19,082 nucleotides of DNA, from assembly GCA_905236405.1 (NCBI GenBank), contig CAJOQB010000032.1, forward strand, positions 1 to 19,082. Reading direction: 5' to 3'. This document shows, piece after piece, positions 7,281 through 14,412 of the stretch. The DNA comes from an uncultured Bacteroidales bacterium. GTDB lineage: Bacteria > Bacteroidota > Bacteroidia > Bacteroidales > P3. The notes beneath the pieces were generated by a model. That model searched no databases, was not told the origin of the DNA, and worked only from the letters and a program-made list of their open reading frames with translations. A program made the translations under genes and the position numbers. Position 1 is the stretch's first letter. Each line of letters opens with the position of its first letter.

Positions 7281-7766
7281 TCAATGGGTCTGATGTAGAG
7301 TGGTGGTGCCACCATAACCGACTGTGCTGCCTCCCTCTTCGTGCTGCACGTAGATAATGAGGTCGGCGGTCATGGTACGGTTGACGGCATCGACAGAAAA
7401 GTTGACGGTGCCGAGGTTCTCGTCGGTGAGCACACCATTACCTGTGGCAGGGTCGTAGGTATAGGACGAGGTCCAGTCGAAGGGGGTGTTGTCGAAGGCT
7501 TGGGATTCGAAGACCATCATTACCGAGGCTTGGCCATTGGCCAGAAAGTCGAGGGTCCAACGGATGATGAGTGCCATGTTGCCCTGACTGGTTTGGGTGG
7601 TTGTGCTGAAGGCACCTTCCCATTCGGTGCGTTCAAGGGTGGAGTAGGTGGGTGGATTGGTAGGGACGTCCCCTGGGTTGGGTCTCTCCTCTGGATTGCA
7701 GGAGGTCAGCGTGACGAGGGTGGCAGACATGAGCGCCACGAGGATGGTGCGGAAAAATCTTTTCAT
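7281..7766 (-). CDS. Small lipoprotein, paralogue of the one at 2838-3305; candidate C10 peptidase inhibitor
   Basis: The 161-residue product has a lipoprotein signal (MKRFFRTILVALMSATLVTLTSC, Cys23), a Pro/Asn-rich linker (about 24-42) and a domain of about 115 residues predicted all-beta. It matches the lipoprotein at 2838-3305 along its length: TEWEG against TTWQG, RWTLDF against TWTLDF, SSYTYD against CTYTYS, VDAVNRTMTADL against VDPINRTFTIDF, ending HQTH against HQIH. It lies 22 bases after the Omp28-like gene and 52 bases before the first C10 peptidase, so it is probably co-transcribed with both. An inhibitor or chaperone of the neighbouring peptidases is the favoured reading; a lipocalin-like ligand binder is possible. 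Confidence 0.78.
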   Translation of the reverse strand: MKRFFRTILVALMSATLVTLTSCNPEERPNPGDVPTNPPTYSTLERTEWEGAFSTTTQTSQGNMALIIRWTLDFLANGQASVMMVFESQAFDNTPFDWTSSYTYDPATGNGVLTDENLGTVNFSVDAVNRTMTADLIIYVQHEEGGSTVGYGGTTTLHQTH

Positions 7767-7788
7767 AATAATATGTTTTTCATCGATG

Positions 7789-9498
7789 TTAACGAATAAT
7801 TACCTTTTTTATTGTAACATTGTCAGTTGTAACAATACGAAGGAGGTAGATGCCAGCGGGGAGTGTGGCTACGTGGAGTGTGGGTTGGTCGGTGGTGGCG
7901 ACTAGACGTCCGGTCGAACTGAAGAGTTGGGCTTGAAGAAGCCGCTCGGCCATGATGTTCAACACGTCAGATATGGGATTGGGGAATACCGTCGGCTGGA
8001 GGAGGGTCGATGCTGACGATTCGATGTCGACCAAAGGAGGGTCGACACCAGGTGCGGTGAGGTGGAAATAGTAGTCCCACAAAGAGAGGTCTGTAGCGTT
8101 ACGGCTGAAGAGTGTGTTGCCGAGGGCATCGGAGACCGAGATGTTGCCGTTGAGGCCGTCGCCACCCACATCGCTGAGTCGTAGGCGGTAGACACCGGCA
8201 AGGGCGGGCGACAGAGTGAACTCGACGGTCTGTTGGCTCTGGTTGTTGAGGCCTGTATGCTGATAGTAATAACTGCAGTCTTGGTAGCCGAAGAGGGAGT
8301 AGGAGACTTCGGTGGGATAGTTGTCATAGTGGATGGAGAGGGTGAGCGGCGGTGTGGCGGTATAGAGGTGGAAGTCGGCGATGGGGAACGAGATCGGCGA
8401 GTCGTTGATGCTGACGTGGCTGCCTTCCGAAGTGTATCCGGTGAGTTGGACTGTGCGTGAGGCTTGGTAGTAGAAATGTTCGTCGGGCAGGGGGTCAAGT
8501 GCAAGGGCCGGCAGGTGTAGGGTGTCGATGTGGTAGGGTGACAGCGTCTTTTGTCGTGCTAGGGATTCTCCGTCGACAAGGAGTTGCAATTCACTGATGG
8601 GGTGCGACGTGGCATTGACGACCGAGACGAAGGGCTGGACGTTGTACGAGCAGGTGTTCTGATCGACGCCACCATACGACAGATAGGCTCTCTGTCCGGC
8701 ACGGATGGCCTCGGTGACATTGAGGACCTCCTTGTGGTTTTGGGTGATAAAGACAACCACCGAAAGATCGTCGACATTGTCGATGGTCAGATCACCGATA
8801 GAGTGAGGTACGACATAGGCGTACTCCTTGGTGAAAAGAGAGCCGGCGGTAGTGTTGTAGATGGTGTCGCCCCACTGGCCAGTCAGCAGGTGACGCAGGA
8901 TGTGCTTGTGGTGGTATTTCCCATTGACCATATTTTCGGGATAGTAGGTGGTGCCGCCCGACTGGGTGCTATAGACATTGCTCTGTAGTATGGCAACGTT
9001 GAGATAGTTGTTGTTGGCTTCGGAATTGGAGGTGTAATAGGCTTCTACACGAACGGTCATCAGCCGGGTCTGGGGGTCGATATCGACTACGGCAGCGACA
9101 TTGACGGGGGCGTCCATCTGAAGCACCTGAGGCACATACACGTAATTCTCGGAGGGAAAAATCTGGATGGAGGCTCCTTTGAAGGCATGGCGGTTAAGGG
9201 TGGAGGAAGGGTAGCTTTGCACGCCTGCTTGTTGAGCCAGTGCATTGCCCCACTGGGTAGTGTAGCGGCTGGCAAAGGTGCCTTGGTGGATATTGATGGA
9301 GTACACTTGTCCGGGATAGGTGGCGGCTATCTCGTCGATAGCCTTGTGCCCCAACGGACAGTATTGGCAATTGACTCCTGTGTATTCTTCGATAAGGGCT
9401 TTCCGCTTCTGTGGTGTTGTGGATACTAGTGTCTGGGCGATGCTATTGAGTGACATCAGGGCAAAAAGTGCAAGGATGATTTCTTTTTTCATCTTCAT
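7789..9498 (-). CDS. Omp28-like secreted protein with thioredoxin-type CxxC and T9SS sorting domain
   Basis: The 569-residue protein has a signal peptide (MKMKKEIILALFALMSLNSIAQ, cleavage about residue 21). A thioredoxin-like domain of the Omp28 type follows (about 30-250), with C44-Q-Y-C47 in EEYTGVNCQYCPLGHKA and a cis-proline-like YP at 96-97 (GVQSYPSSTLNRH). A beta-rich middle leads to a T9SS type A-like tail (about 497-569, FPNPISDVLNI then PAGIYLLRIVTTDNVTIKKV). Omp28 proteins are surface or secreted proteins of Bacteroidota with unclear function; the CxxC suggests disulfide chemistry outside the cytoplasm. It heads the minus-strand run, and shares its Omp28 domain and a leader motif with the divergent gene at 9636. 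Confidence 0.88.
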   Translation of the reverse strand: MKMKKEIILALFALMSLNSIAQTLVSTTPQKRKALIEEYTGVNCQYCPLGHKAIDEIAATYPGQVYSINIHQGTFASRYTTQWGNALAQQAGVQSYPSSTLNRHAFKGASIQIFPSENYVYVPQVLQMDAPVNVAAVVDIDPQTRLMTVRVEAYYTSNSEANNNYLNVAILQSNVYSTQSGGTTYYPENMVNGKYHHKHILRHLLTGQWGDTIYNTTAGSLFTKEYAYVVPHSIGDLTIDNVDDLSVVVFITQNHKEVLNVTEAIRAGQRAYLSYGGVDQNTCSYNVQPFVSVVNATSHPISELQLLVDGESLARQKTLSPYHIDTLHLPALALDPLPDEHFYYQASRTVQLTGYTSEGSHVSINDSPISFPIADFHLYTATPPLTLSIHYDNYPTEVSYSLFGYQDCSYYYQHTGLNNQSQQTVEFTLSPALAGVYRLRLSDVGGDGLNGNISVSDALGNTLFSRNATDLSLWDYYFHLTAPGVDPPLVDIESSASTLLQPTVFPNPISDVLNIMAERLLQAQLFSSTGRLVATTDQPTLHVATLPAGIYLLRIVTTDNVTIKKVIIR

Positions 9499-9527
9499 CT
9501 ATATCTATATCGTGTTTGTCATTAACT

Positions 9528-9613
9528 ATTAGGTGCAGATGTCAAAAAAAAAATATCACTGGACAAAAAAAATTGTGACGACTGATAGAATTTGGGCTTT
9601 GGATGCACCTAAT
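9528..9613. promoter_or_regulatory. 10-base inverted repeat shared by two divergent Omp28-like genes
   Basis: ATTAGGTGCA (9528-9537) and its exact complement TGCACCTAAT (9604-9613) lie in the 137-base gap between the divergent starts at 9498 and 9636. Read in the sense direction of each gene, both have TGCACCTAAT about 22-29 bases before the start codon. An AT-rich segment with A and T runs (9542-9572) separates the copies. The motif could be a binding site for a common regulator, a promoter element for an alternative sigma factor, or a conserved 5' leader left by duplication of the gene. No exact TAnnTTTG box was found for either gene; TAGAATTTG (9585-9593) comes close on the plus strand. 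Confidence 0.5.
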
Positions 9614-9635
9614 CAGAATGAATTTTTAATATTAT

Positions 9636-11255
9636 ATGTATATGTACAAAAACAATTCATTTCGTGTCTCTCGCTTAGCGGTGTGGGCATTAGGGGCTAT
9701 TTTCGTTTGCTCTTCGTTCTCGTCTCGGGCCCAGACCATCTTTAGCGAGGATTTTCAAAACATTGCTATTAACAACCAGGTGGGTCAGTTCCCCAGCTGT
9801 TGGACCACCTATGGTGACGACAAAACCAATGTCGGCAACTTTACTATGTTCGGCTCCTCGTGGTGTGTGTCGACGGTCGAGACAGGCAACAATGCAGCAG
9901 CATCGGTGTCCAATGTCGTCGACGGTGGCAGTGTGGATCGCTGGATGATTACTCCAGCCATCACTCTGTCTGCAATCACCAGCAATCTCTATTTTCGTGC
10001 CTTCTCGGCCGATATGGAAGGTACCGAACGCCTCCGTGTCATGGTCTCCACTTCGGGAGTTGAGAAGGACGATTTCGTCACCCTCCGCGACTTGGTATTC
10101 GACGGCAGTCAGGATGTCTCGGGTGGTTGGAACAATGTCGAGCTGCCTTTGACAGACTTTGCAGGTCAGACGATTCACATCGCTTTTGTCAACCATGGCG
10201 ACGGATATTTCGTCTTTGTCGATGATATCATTGTGGGTACCCAAAGCCAAAACTTCCACATGCCGCTTCTCGAGACTTTTACCTCGCAGCATTGCGGCAA
10301 TTGCCCCGAAGGCGAGGTTGAACTCGAAGGTGCATACCATGGGTTGGAGCACCGTGTTGCATGGCTCTCACACCATGCTGGTTTCGAACCTGACATCTTC
10401 ACCATCGATGAATCGGTGCAACTGGAAGCACTCTACGGCACCAGCACCTACGCTCCTGCGGTAATGATTGATCGCAGTATGGCTTTCTCTGAGGGCAACC
10501 CGGGTCCTGTACACTATGTAGGTACTGCCGTCATGATGCACCAAACACTCTCTCGTGCCGCTTCGATAGAAGATAATATCGTTATAGGATTCACCGATAT
10601 ACAATACAGCCCCGAAAACCGTCAGCTGCAGCTCACCGTCGAGGGTCGATTTGTCGCCAATCAGACGATAGAGGAACCTCGGCTGACGGTCTATTTGGCT
10701 GAAGACAGCTTGATAGCATACCAGTCGTCTGCTTCCAACAACTATCGTCATGACCATGTGGTACGTGCTTGCCTAACAGAGGCTTGGGGTGATGAACAGG
10801 TGGTGAACGCTACCACGGCGGGTTCCACTTTCACCAAAACTATTTCCTACACGTTGCCTGCTGACTTGCGTGCAGACAAGTGCTATCTAGTGGCCTGTGT
10901 TAACAGCTACGGTGCCAGCCCTACCCAGGGCCGACAAGTCTACAATTCCATCCAGAGTGGTTATATCACCAACGACCATGGAGGTTCACTGGACATAGAA
11001 GACCTGCCCTTTGTTTCGCACGTCGTATCGGCCTATCCTAACCCTGCAGTCGAAATGGCTTACATTCGTACCGATGCCACCATCCTCAGCGCATCTCTGT
11101 TGACTATGGATGGACGTGTGGCCATGGTGTTACCTTCCGTAAATGCCGACCTGTTGCAACTAGACGTGCAGTCGCTCCCCAGTGGCCTCTATATAGTGCG
11201 GCTAGTCACTGACCGAGGTCCTGTCACGACACGACTGGCAGTGATGAATAGATAA
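9636..11255 (+). CDS. Secreted protein: choice-of-anchor J domain, Omp28-like CxxC domain, T9SS sorting domain
   Basis: This 539-residue protein has an N-terminal signal (about 1-32, cleavage near SRAQ). A beta-sandwich domain of the choice-of-anchor J (cleaved adhesin) type follows (about 35-200), recognised by IFSEDFQN, WMITPAITL, LYFRAFS and YFVFVDDIIV. Next is an Omp28-like thioredoxin domain (about 205-400), with C220-G-N-C223 in LLETFTSQHCGNCPEGE and a cis-proline-type YAP at 272-274. A T9SS tail (about 463-539, AYPNPAVEMAYI then PSGLYIVRLVTDRGPVTTRL) ends the protein. It diverges from the Omp28-like gene at 9498 and lacks a visible Shine-Dalgarno sequence; ATGs at 9636 and 9642 are both possible starts. 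The adhesin domain may bind glycan or protein, bringing the CxxC domain to a substrate; that is inference. Confidence 0.87.
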   Translation: MYMYKNNSFRVSRLAVWALGAIFVCSSFSSRAQTIFSEDFQNIAINNQVGQFPSCWTTYGDDKTNVGNFTMFGSSWCVSTVETGNNAAASVSNVVDGGSVDRWMITPAITLSAITSNLYFRAFSADMEGTERLRVMVSTSGVEKDDFVTLRDLVFDGSQDVSGGWNNVELPLTDFAGQTIHIAFVNHGDGYFVFVDDIIVGTQSQNFHMPLLETFTSQHCGNCPEGEVELEGAYHGLEHRVAWLSHHAGFEPDIFTIDESVQLEALYGTSTYAPAVMIDRSMAFSEGNPGPVHYVGTAVMMHQTLSRAASIEDNIVIGFTDIQYSPENRQLQLTVEGRFVANQTIEEPRLTVYLAEDSLIAYQSSASNNYRHDHVVRACLTEAWGDEQVVNATTAGSTFTKTISYTLPADLRADKCYLVACVNSYGASPTQGRQVYNSIQSGYITNDHGGSLDIEDLPFVSHVVSAYPNPAVEMAYIRTDATILSASLLTMDGRVAMVLPSVNADLLQLDVQSLPSGLYIVRLVTDRGPVTTRLAVMNR

Positions 11256-11300
11256 AAAAAACGAGCGGCAATACTCAGAGTAATGTCGCTCGTTTTTTTT
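11254..11300. terminator. Bidirectional intrinsic terminator between convergent genes
   Basis: Eight A followed by CGAGCG (11254-11267) pairs perfectly over 14 bases with CGCTCG followed by eight T (11287-11300). Both strands give a GC-rich stem followed by a T run. It overlaps the last bases of the plus-strand stop codon at 11255 and sits 17 bases past the stop of the minus-strand gene ending at 11318, so it serves both. Confidence 0.92.
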
Positions 11301-11317
11301 ATACTATCGAATGAAGA

Positions 11318-11857
11318 CTATTGTTCCACTTCGAAGGGATACTCAATGGCCACTTTATATCCACCAGCCTCGATGGCTTCGGTGATGATGAAGCGAACAT
11401 ACATGGTCTCGGGGTCTGTGACGGGAGCGCCGGGATAGCTGTTGGCAATGGCATTGCACTCTATCTTCATCACATAGCCGTGACCTTCCTGAGCGGCAAC
11501 TTGAGGTTCATATCCCGAGGTGGGGATTTCCTTGATGCTGCTCACAGAACGAGCTTTGCCTACGTCAACGATGGAGGCATCGCAGGGGAACTGAGCATTA
11601 GCGGAAAGCACACTGTAGTAGGCTTCCTTCACTTTGCTCAGACCATTGATGGCCATCAGTGTCTCGCCTTCAACACCCAGTGTGAACGATACACCATAAG
11701 CAGCAGTGGGGGTGTAATCGTAGTCGGTTACCACATAGGGGGTTGCATTTGTAAGGTCATAGGTCTTGATGTCAAGGTCTTTGTCGCGGTTGCAACTGGT
11801 CAGACCAGCAACGGCCAACATGGCCATGGCAATTGCTAAAAATTTAATTTTCTTCAT
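11318..11857 (-). CDS. Lipoprotein of unknown function
   Basis: The 179-residue product begins MKKIKFLAIAMAMLAVAGLTSC with Cys22 as the lipidated residue, followed by NRDKDLDI. The mature part has many short beta-prone stretches (TPYVVTDYDYTP, YGVSFTLGVEGETLM, MYVRFIITEAIEAGGYKVAIEYPFEVE), with no transmembrane segment and no family I recognise. A typical Bacteroidota promoter precedes it (11904-11934), and a shared terminator follows. It stands alone between the Omp28-like gene and lpxK, so context gives no functional clue. Confidence 0.8.
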   Translation of the reverse strand: MKKIKFLAIAMAMLAVAGLTSCNRDKDLDIKTYDLTNATPYVVTDYDYTPTAAYGVSFTLGVEGETLMAINGLSKVKEAYYSVLSANAQFPCDASIVDVGKARSVSSIKEIPTSGYEPQVAAQEGHGYVMKIECNAIANSYPGAPVTDPETMYVRFIITEAIEAGGYKVAIEYPFEVEQ

Positions 11858-11903
11858 TTTGAATTATGATTTAATGATGAATAATTCGATTGGATATCGA
11901 TTG

Positions 11904-11934
11904 CAAAGGTACACAAAAAAACGTTATCGCCAAA
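11904..11934 (-). promoter_or_regulatory. Bacteroidota housekeeping-type promoter for the lipoprotein gene at 11857
   Basis: On the minus strand TTTG (11934-11931) is followed after exactly 19 bases by TACCTTTG (11911-11904), matching the TTTG/TAnnTTTG -33/-7 arrangement of Bacteroidota primary sigma promoters. Transcription would start near 11897, leaving a leader of about 40 bases before the start codon at 11857. Confidence 0.75.
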
Positions 11935-11973
11935 TTATTTTGTATTTTTTTATGACATAACGATAGAAATGTG

Positions 11974-11981
11974 TATTTTTG
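11974..11981 (+). promoter_or_regulatory. Probable -7 box for lpxK
   Basis: TATTTTTG matches TAnnTTTG exactly. Nineteen bases upstream is TATG (11951-11954), a weak match to the -33 TTTG. Initiation would fall near 11988, just before the ATG at 12001, which supports that start over the in-frame GTG at 11971. The promoter is back to back with the one for the divergent lipoprotein gene. Confidence 0.45.
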
Positions 11982-12000
11982 CACTTTCAAAACTATCGTT

Positions 12001-13125
12001 ATGATGGACAGACAAAAGAGAATATGGACTTGGCTGTTGCTGCCATTGACAGGATGGTATGCTGTCGGTGTCTTTGTCCGCAATTTGATGTTTGAGGTGG
12101 GTATCAAACGACAAGAAGCTCCTCGGGTGATGACTATCGGGGTGGGGAATATGAATGTAGGTGGTTCGGGCAAGACACCCATGGTGGAATATCTGTTGTC
12201 GTTGCTCTCGTCGAGACATCGTACCGCTATGTTGAGTCGCGGATATGGACGCAAGACCAAAGGCTTTGTGCTGGATGATGGCAGTGGCAGTCCACAACGA
12301 TTGGGCGACGAGGTGGCCATGGTCTCCCGCAAGTTTCCTGATGTTGTCACCGCGGTGTGTGAGCGGCGTGTTGAGGGCATCCATCAGTTGATGGCCATGA
12401 CCGATGCCCCCGAACTGGTAGTGCTTGATGATGTCTACCAGCATCGCTATGTCAAACCCACTGTCAACATCTTGCTTACCGAGTATCAGCACCCTTTCAC
12501 TCGCGACCACATCCTTCCTTTTGGCAATCTGCGGGAGTTCCGCAGTGCCAAGCAACGGGCCAACATCGTTGTGGTGACTAAGTGCCCTGAGACATTGCCC
12601 CCTGTGGAGAAACAGAATCTCGTCAGAGAATTGGACCTGAAACCATACCAACATCTTTTCTTCTCTTGTTTAGATTATGGCACTCCTTATCGGCTGACCG
12701 TCGATGGTCGTGTTGATGGCGAGGACAATCCGCTTGACGCAGTAGACCATGTGCTGCTGTTGACGGGCATAGCCCATCCTGCACCACTGTTGCGTCATGT
12801 GAAGAGTCATTGCAATGTCACCCATATGGCTTTTGGCGACCATCATTCCTTTACATCGCGTGACTTGAAGGCAGTCGTCGACAAGTACCAGTCGCTGCCA
12901 GGCTCAAAGAAGATACTACTCACCACGGAGAAAGATGCTGCTCGACTTTCGTCAGATGCCATGGATTTCTTGCTCTCTTCCATCCCTTGGCTCTATGTCC
13001 AGCCGGTAACGGTGCGTTTCCTTGACCAGAAAGGGGTCGGTTTCGATTCCATGATTACCTCTTTGGTGGATGAGAACATCAGTTTTCTGAACAAACTGAA
13101 AACCTCCAAACTTATCAACGGATAG
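12001..13125 (+). CDS. lpxK: Tetraacyldisaccharide 4'-kinase
   Basis: LpxK phosphorylates the 4' position of the tetraacyldisaccharide precursor of lipid A, using ATP at the inner face of the cytoplasmic membrane. The 374-residue product has an N-terminal hydrophobic, membrane-associating segment (about 8-26), a P-loop GNMNVGGSGKTP (GGSGKT at 54-59), the conserved LSRGYGRKTKG (78-88) and the family signature VLDDVYQHR (141-149; usually LDDGFQHR). The C-terminal part contains ILLTTEKDAARL, also usual in LpxK. The open frame reaches back to a GTG at 11971, but ATG at 12001 is chosen because a -7 box lies between the two; ATG at 12004 is equally possible. Size is normal for Bacteroidota, slightly longer than E. 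coli LpxK. It stands between a divergent lipoprotein gene and dnaX. Confidence 0.95.
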   Translation: MMDRQKRIWTWLLLPLTGWYAVGVFVRNLMFEVGIKRQEAPRVMTIGVGNMNVGGSGKTPMVEYLLSLLSSRHRTAMLSRGYGRKTKGFVLDDGSGSPQRLGDEVAMVSRKFPDVVTAVCERRVEGIHQLMAMTDAPELVVLDDVYQHRYVKPTVNILLTEYQHPFTRDHILPFGNLREFRSAKQRANIVVVTKCPETLPPVEKQNLVRELDLKPYQHLFFSCLDYGTPYRLTVDGRVDGEDNPLDAVDHVLLLTGIAHPAPLLRHVKSHCNVTHMAFGDHHSFTSRDLKAVVDKYQSLPGSKKILLTTEKDAARLSSDAMDFLLSSIPWLYVQPVTVRFLDQKGVGFDSMITSLVDENISFLNKLKTSKLING

Positions 13126-13205
13126 ATTGGTTATTATTGTTTTGTGAAAATAATTGAAAACCATAAGATAGTGCTGCTGGAGAGGAATAAAATTATAGGA
13201 ATACA

Positions 13206-13235
13206 TTGATTATTTGAAAAAAAAATGTACTTTTG
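13206..13235 (+). promoter_or_regulatory. Probable promoter of dnaX
   Basis: TTG (13206-13208) and TACTTTTG (13228-13235) are 19 bases apart, matching the Bacteroidota -33/-7 spacing, with an exact TAnnTTTG box. Initiation near 13242 gives a leader of about 19 bases before the dnaX ATG. The 135-base gap after lpxK also holds an AT-rich, weakly self-complementary stretch (about 13126-13163), so dnaX probably has its own promoter. Confidence 0.6.
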
Positions 13236-13260
13236 AAAACTCATTTGGAAGCATTGAACG

Positions 13261-14412
13261 ATGGAAAACTTCATAGTATCAGCACGAAAGTATAGACCCC
13301 AGACCTTTGAAAGTGTCGTGGGACAACAACATATCACCACCACACTCAAGAATGCTATTCGCACAGGCAAACTGGCGCAGGCTTTTCTTTTTTGTGGTCC
13401 CCGTGGTGTAGGCAAGACCACATGTGCCCGCATCTTGGCCAAGACCATCAACTGTAGCCACCTGACCGAGGAGACCGAGGCATGCGACCATTGCGAGTCG
13501 TGTGAATCGTTCAACGCAGGTAGTTCAATGAACATCTTCGAACTTGACGCTGCCTCCAACAACTCGGTCGATGGCATCCGTGAGTTGGTGCAGCAGGTCT
13601 ACATCCCTCCCCAGATGGGACAGTACAAGGTCTACATCATCGACGAGGTCCATATGCTCTCCACCGCTGCGTTCAATGCGTTGCTCAAAACGTTGGAAGA
13701 GCCACCTCGCTATGTGAAGTTTATCCTTGCCACCACAGAGAAACACAAGATTATCCCCACCATCGTCTCACGATGCCAGGTGTTCGACTTCAAACGCATC
13801 AGTGCCGAGGATATCGTTCATCATTTGGAGTATGTATCCAAGAACGAGGGGGTGGAGTATGAGGTCAACGCACTGCATGTCATAGCACAGAAAGCCGAGG
13901 GAGGTCTTCGCGATGCCCTCTCCATCTTTGACCAACTGGTCAGCTTCACCCAAGGCCATTTGACCTATCAGTCGGTGATAGAAAACCTGAACATGCTCGA
14001 TCATGAGTATTTCTTCCGTTTTGTCGACTGTTTTTCGCACGGTGACATCTCCCATTCGCTGTTGCTTTACCAAGAAATCATTGACAAAGGTTTCGATGGA
14101 CAGCCCTTCCTTACAGGATTGGCATCGCACATCCGTAACCTGATGGTCAGTATCGACCCCATCACTCACAAGTTGCTCGAGGTGAGTGATGACACCCGTC
14201 TCCGCTTTGGCGAACAGGCCACGAATGTTGGTCTGAGCAACCTGCTGCGTTATCTCGACATCGTGTCCGACTATGAATATCGATTCCGTGACGCAGGAAA
14301 CAAACGCCTCTTTGTCGAGGTTTGTCTCACCAAACTGGCCGCCCTTGCCTCCAATCAAGGGCAGCCGCCTTTGCCCGTGCCAGAGAGCCGGGCGCCCGTT
14401 AGGCATAGCTAG
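13261..14412 (+). CDS. dnaX: DNA polymerase III subunit gamma/tau, zero-frame part (gamma-like)
   Basis: DnaX is the ATPase of the clamp loader. This 383-residue frame holds its three conserved domains: Walker A GPRGVGKT (46-53), zinc-binding cysteines C65, C75, C78 and C81, Walker B VYIIDEVHML (124-133), sensor ATTE (157-160) and the SRC arginine finger (170-172), followed by the oligomerisation domain to about 365. The frame then enters a Pro-rich linker (QPPLPVPESRAP) and meets TAG at 14410-14412. The rest of DnaX continues in the +1 frame to 15013. In E. coli the short gamma form ends at about this place through a programmed shift; here the zero frame itself is short. A CCC-G sequence (14395-14398) and GTTAGGC (14398-14404) lie just before the stop. 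Confidence 0.93.
   Translation: MENFIVSARKYRPQTFESVVGQQHITTTLKNAIRTGKLAQAFLFCGPRGVGKTTCARILAKTINCSHLTEETEACDHCESCESFNAGSSMNIFELDAASNNSVDGIRELVQQVYIPPQMGQYKVYIIDEVHMLSTAAFNALLKTLEEPPRYVKFILATTEKHKIIPTIVSRCQVFDFKRISAEDIVHHLEYVSKNEGVEYEVNALHVIAQKAEGGLRDALSIFDQLVSFTQGHLTYQSVIENLNMLDHEYFFRFVDCFSHGDISHSLLLYQEIIDKGFDGQPFLTGLASHIRNLMVSIDPITHKLLEVSDDTRLRFGEQATNVGLSNLLRYLDIVSDYEYRFRDAGNKRLFVEVCLTKLAALASNQGQPPLPVPESRAPVRHS

Noticed and set aside
14273..14401. ATG at 14273 as the start of an independent gene after dnaX
   Set aside because: The first 43 codons overlap dnaX domain III in another frame and give no sensible protein. The later part matches the DnaX tail, so a split dnaX explains it better.
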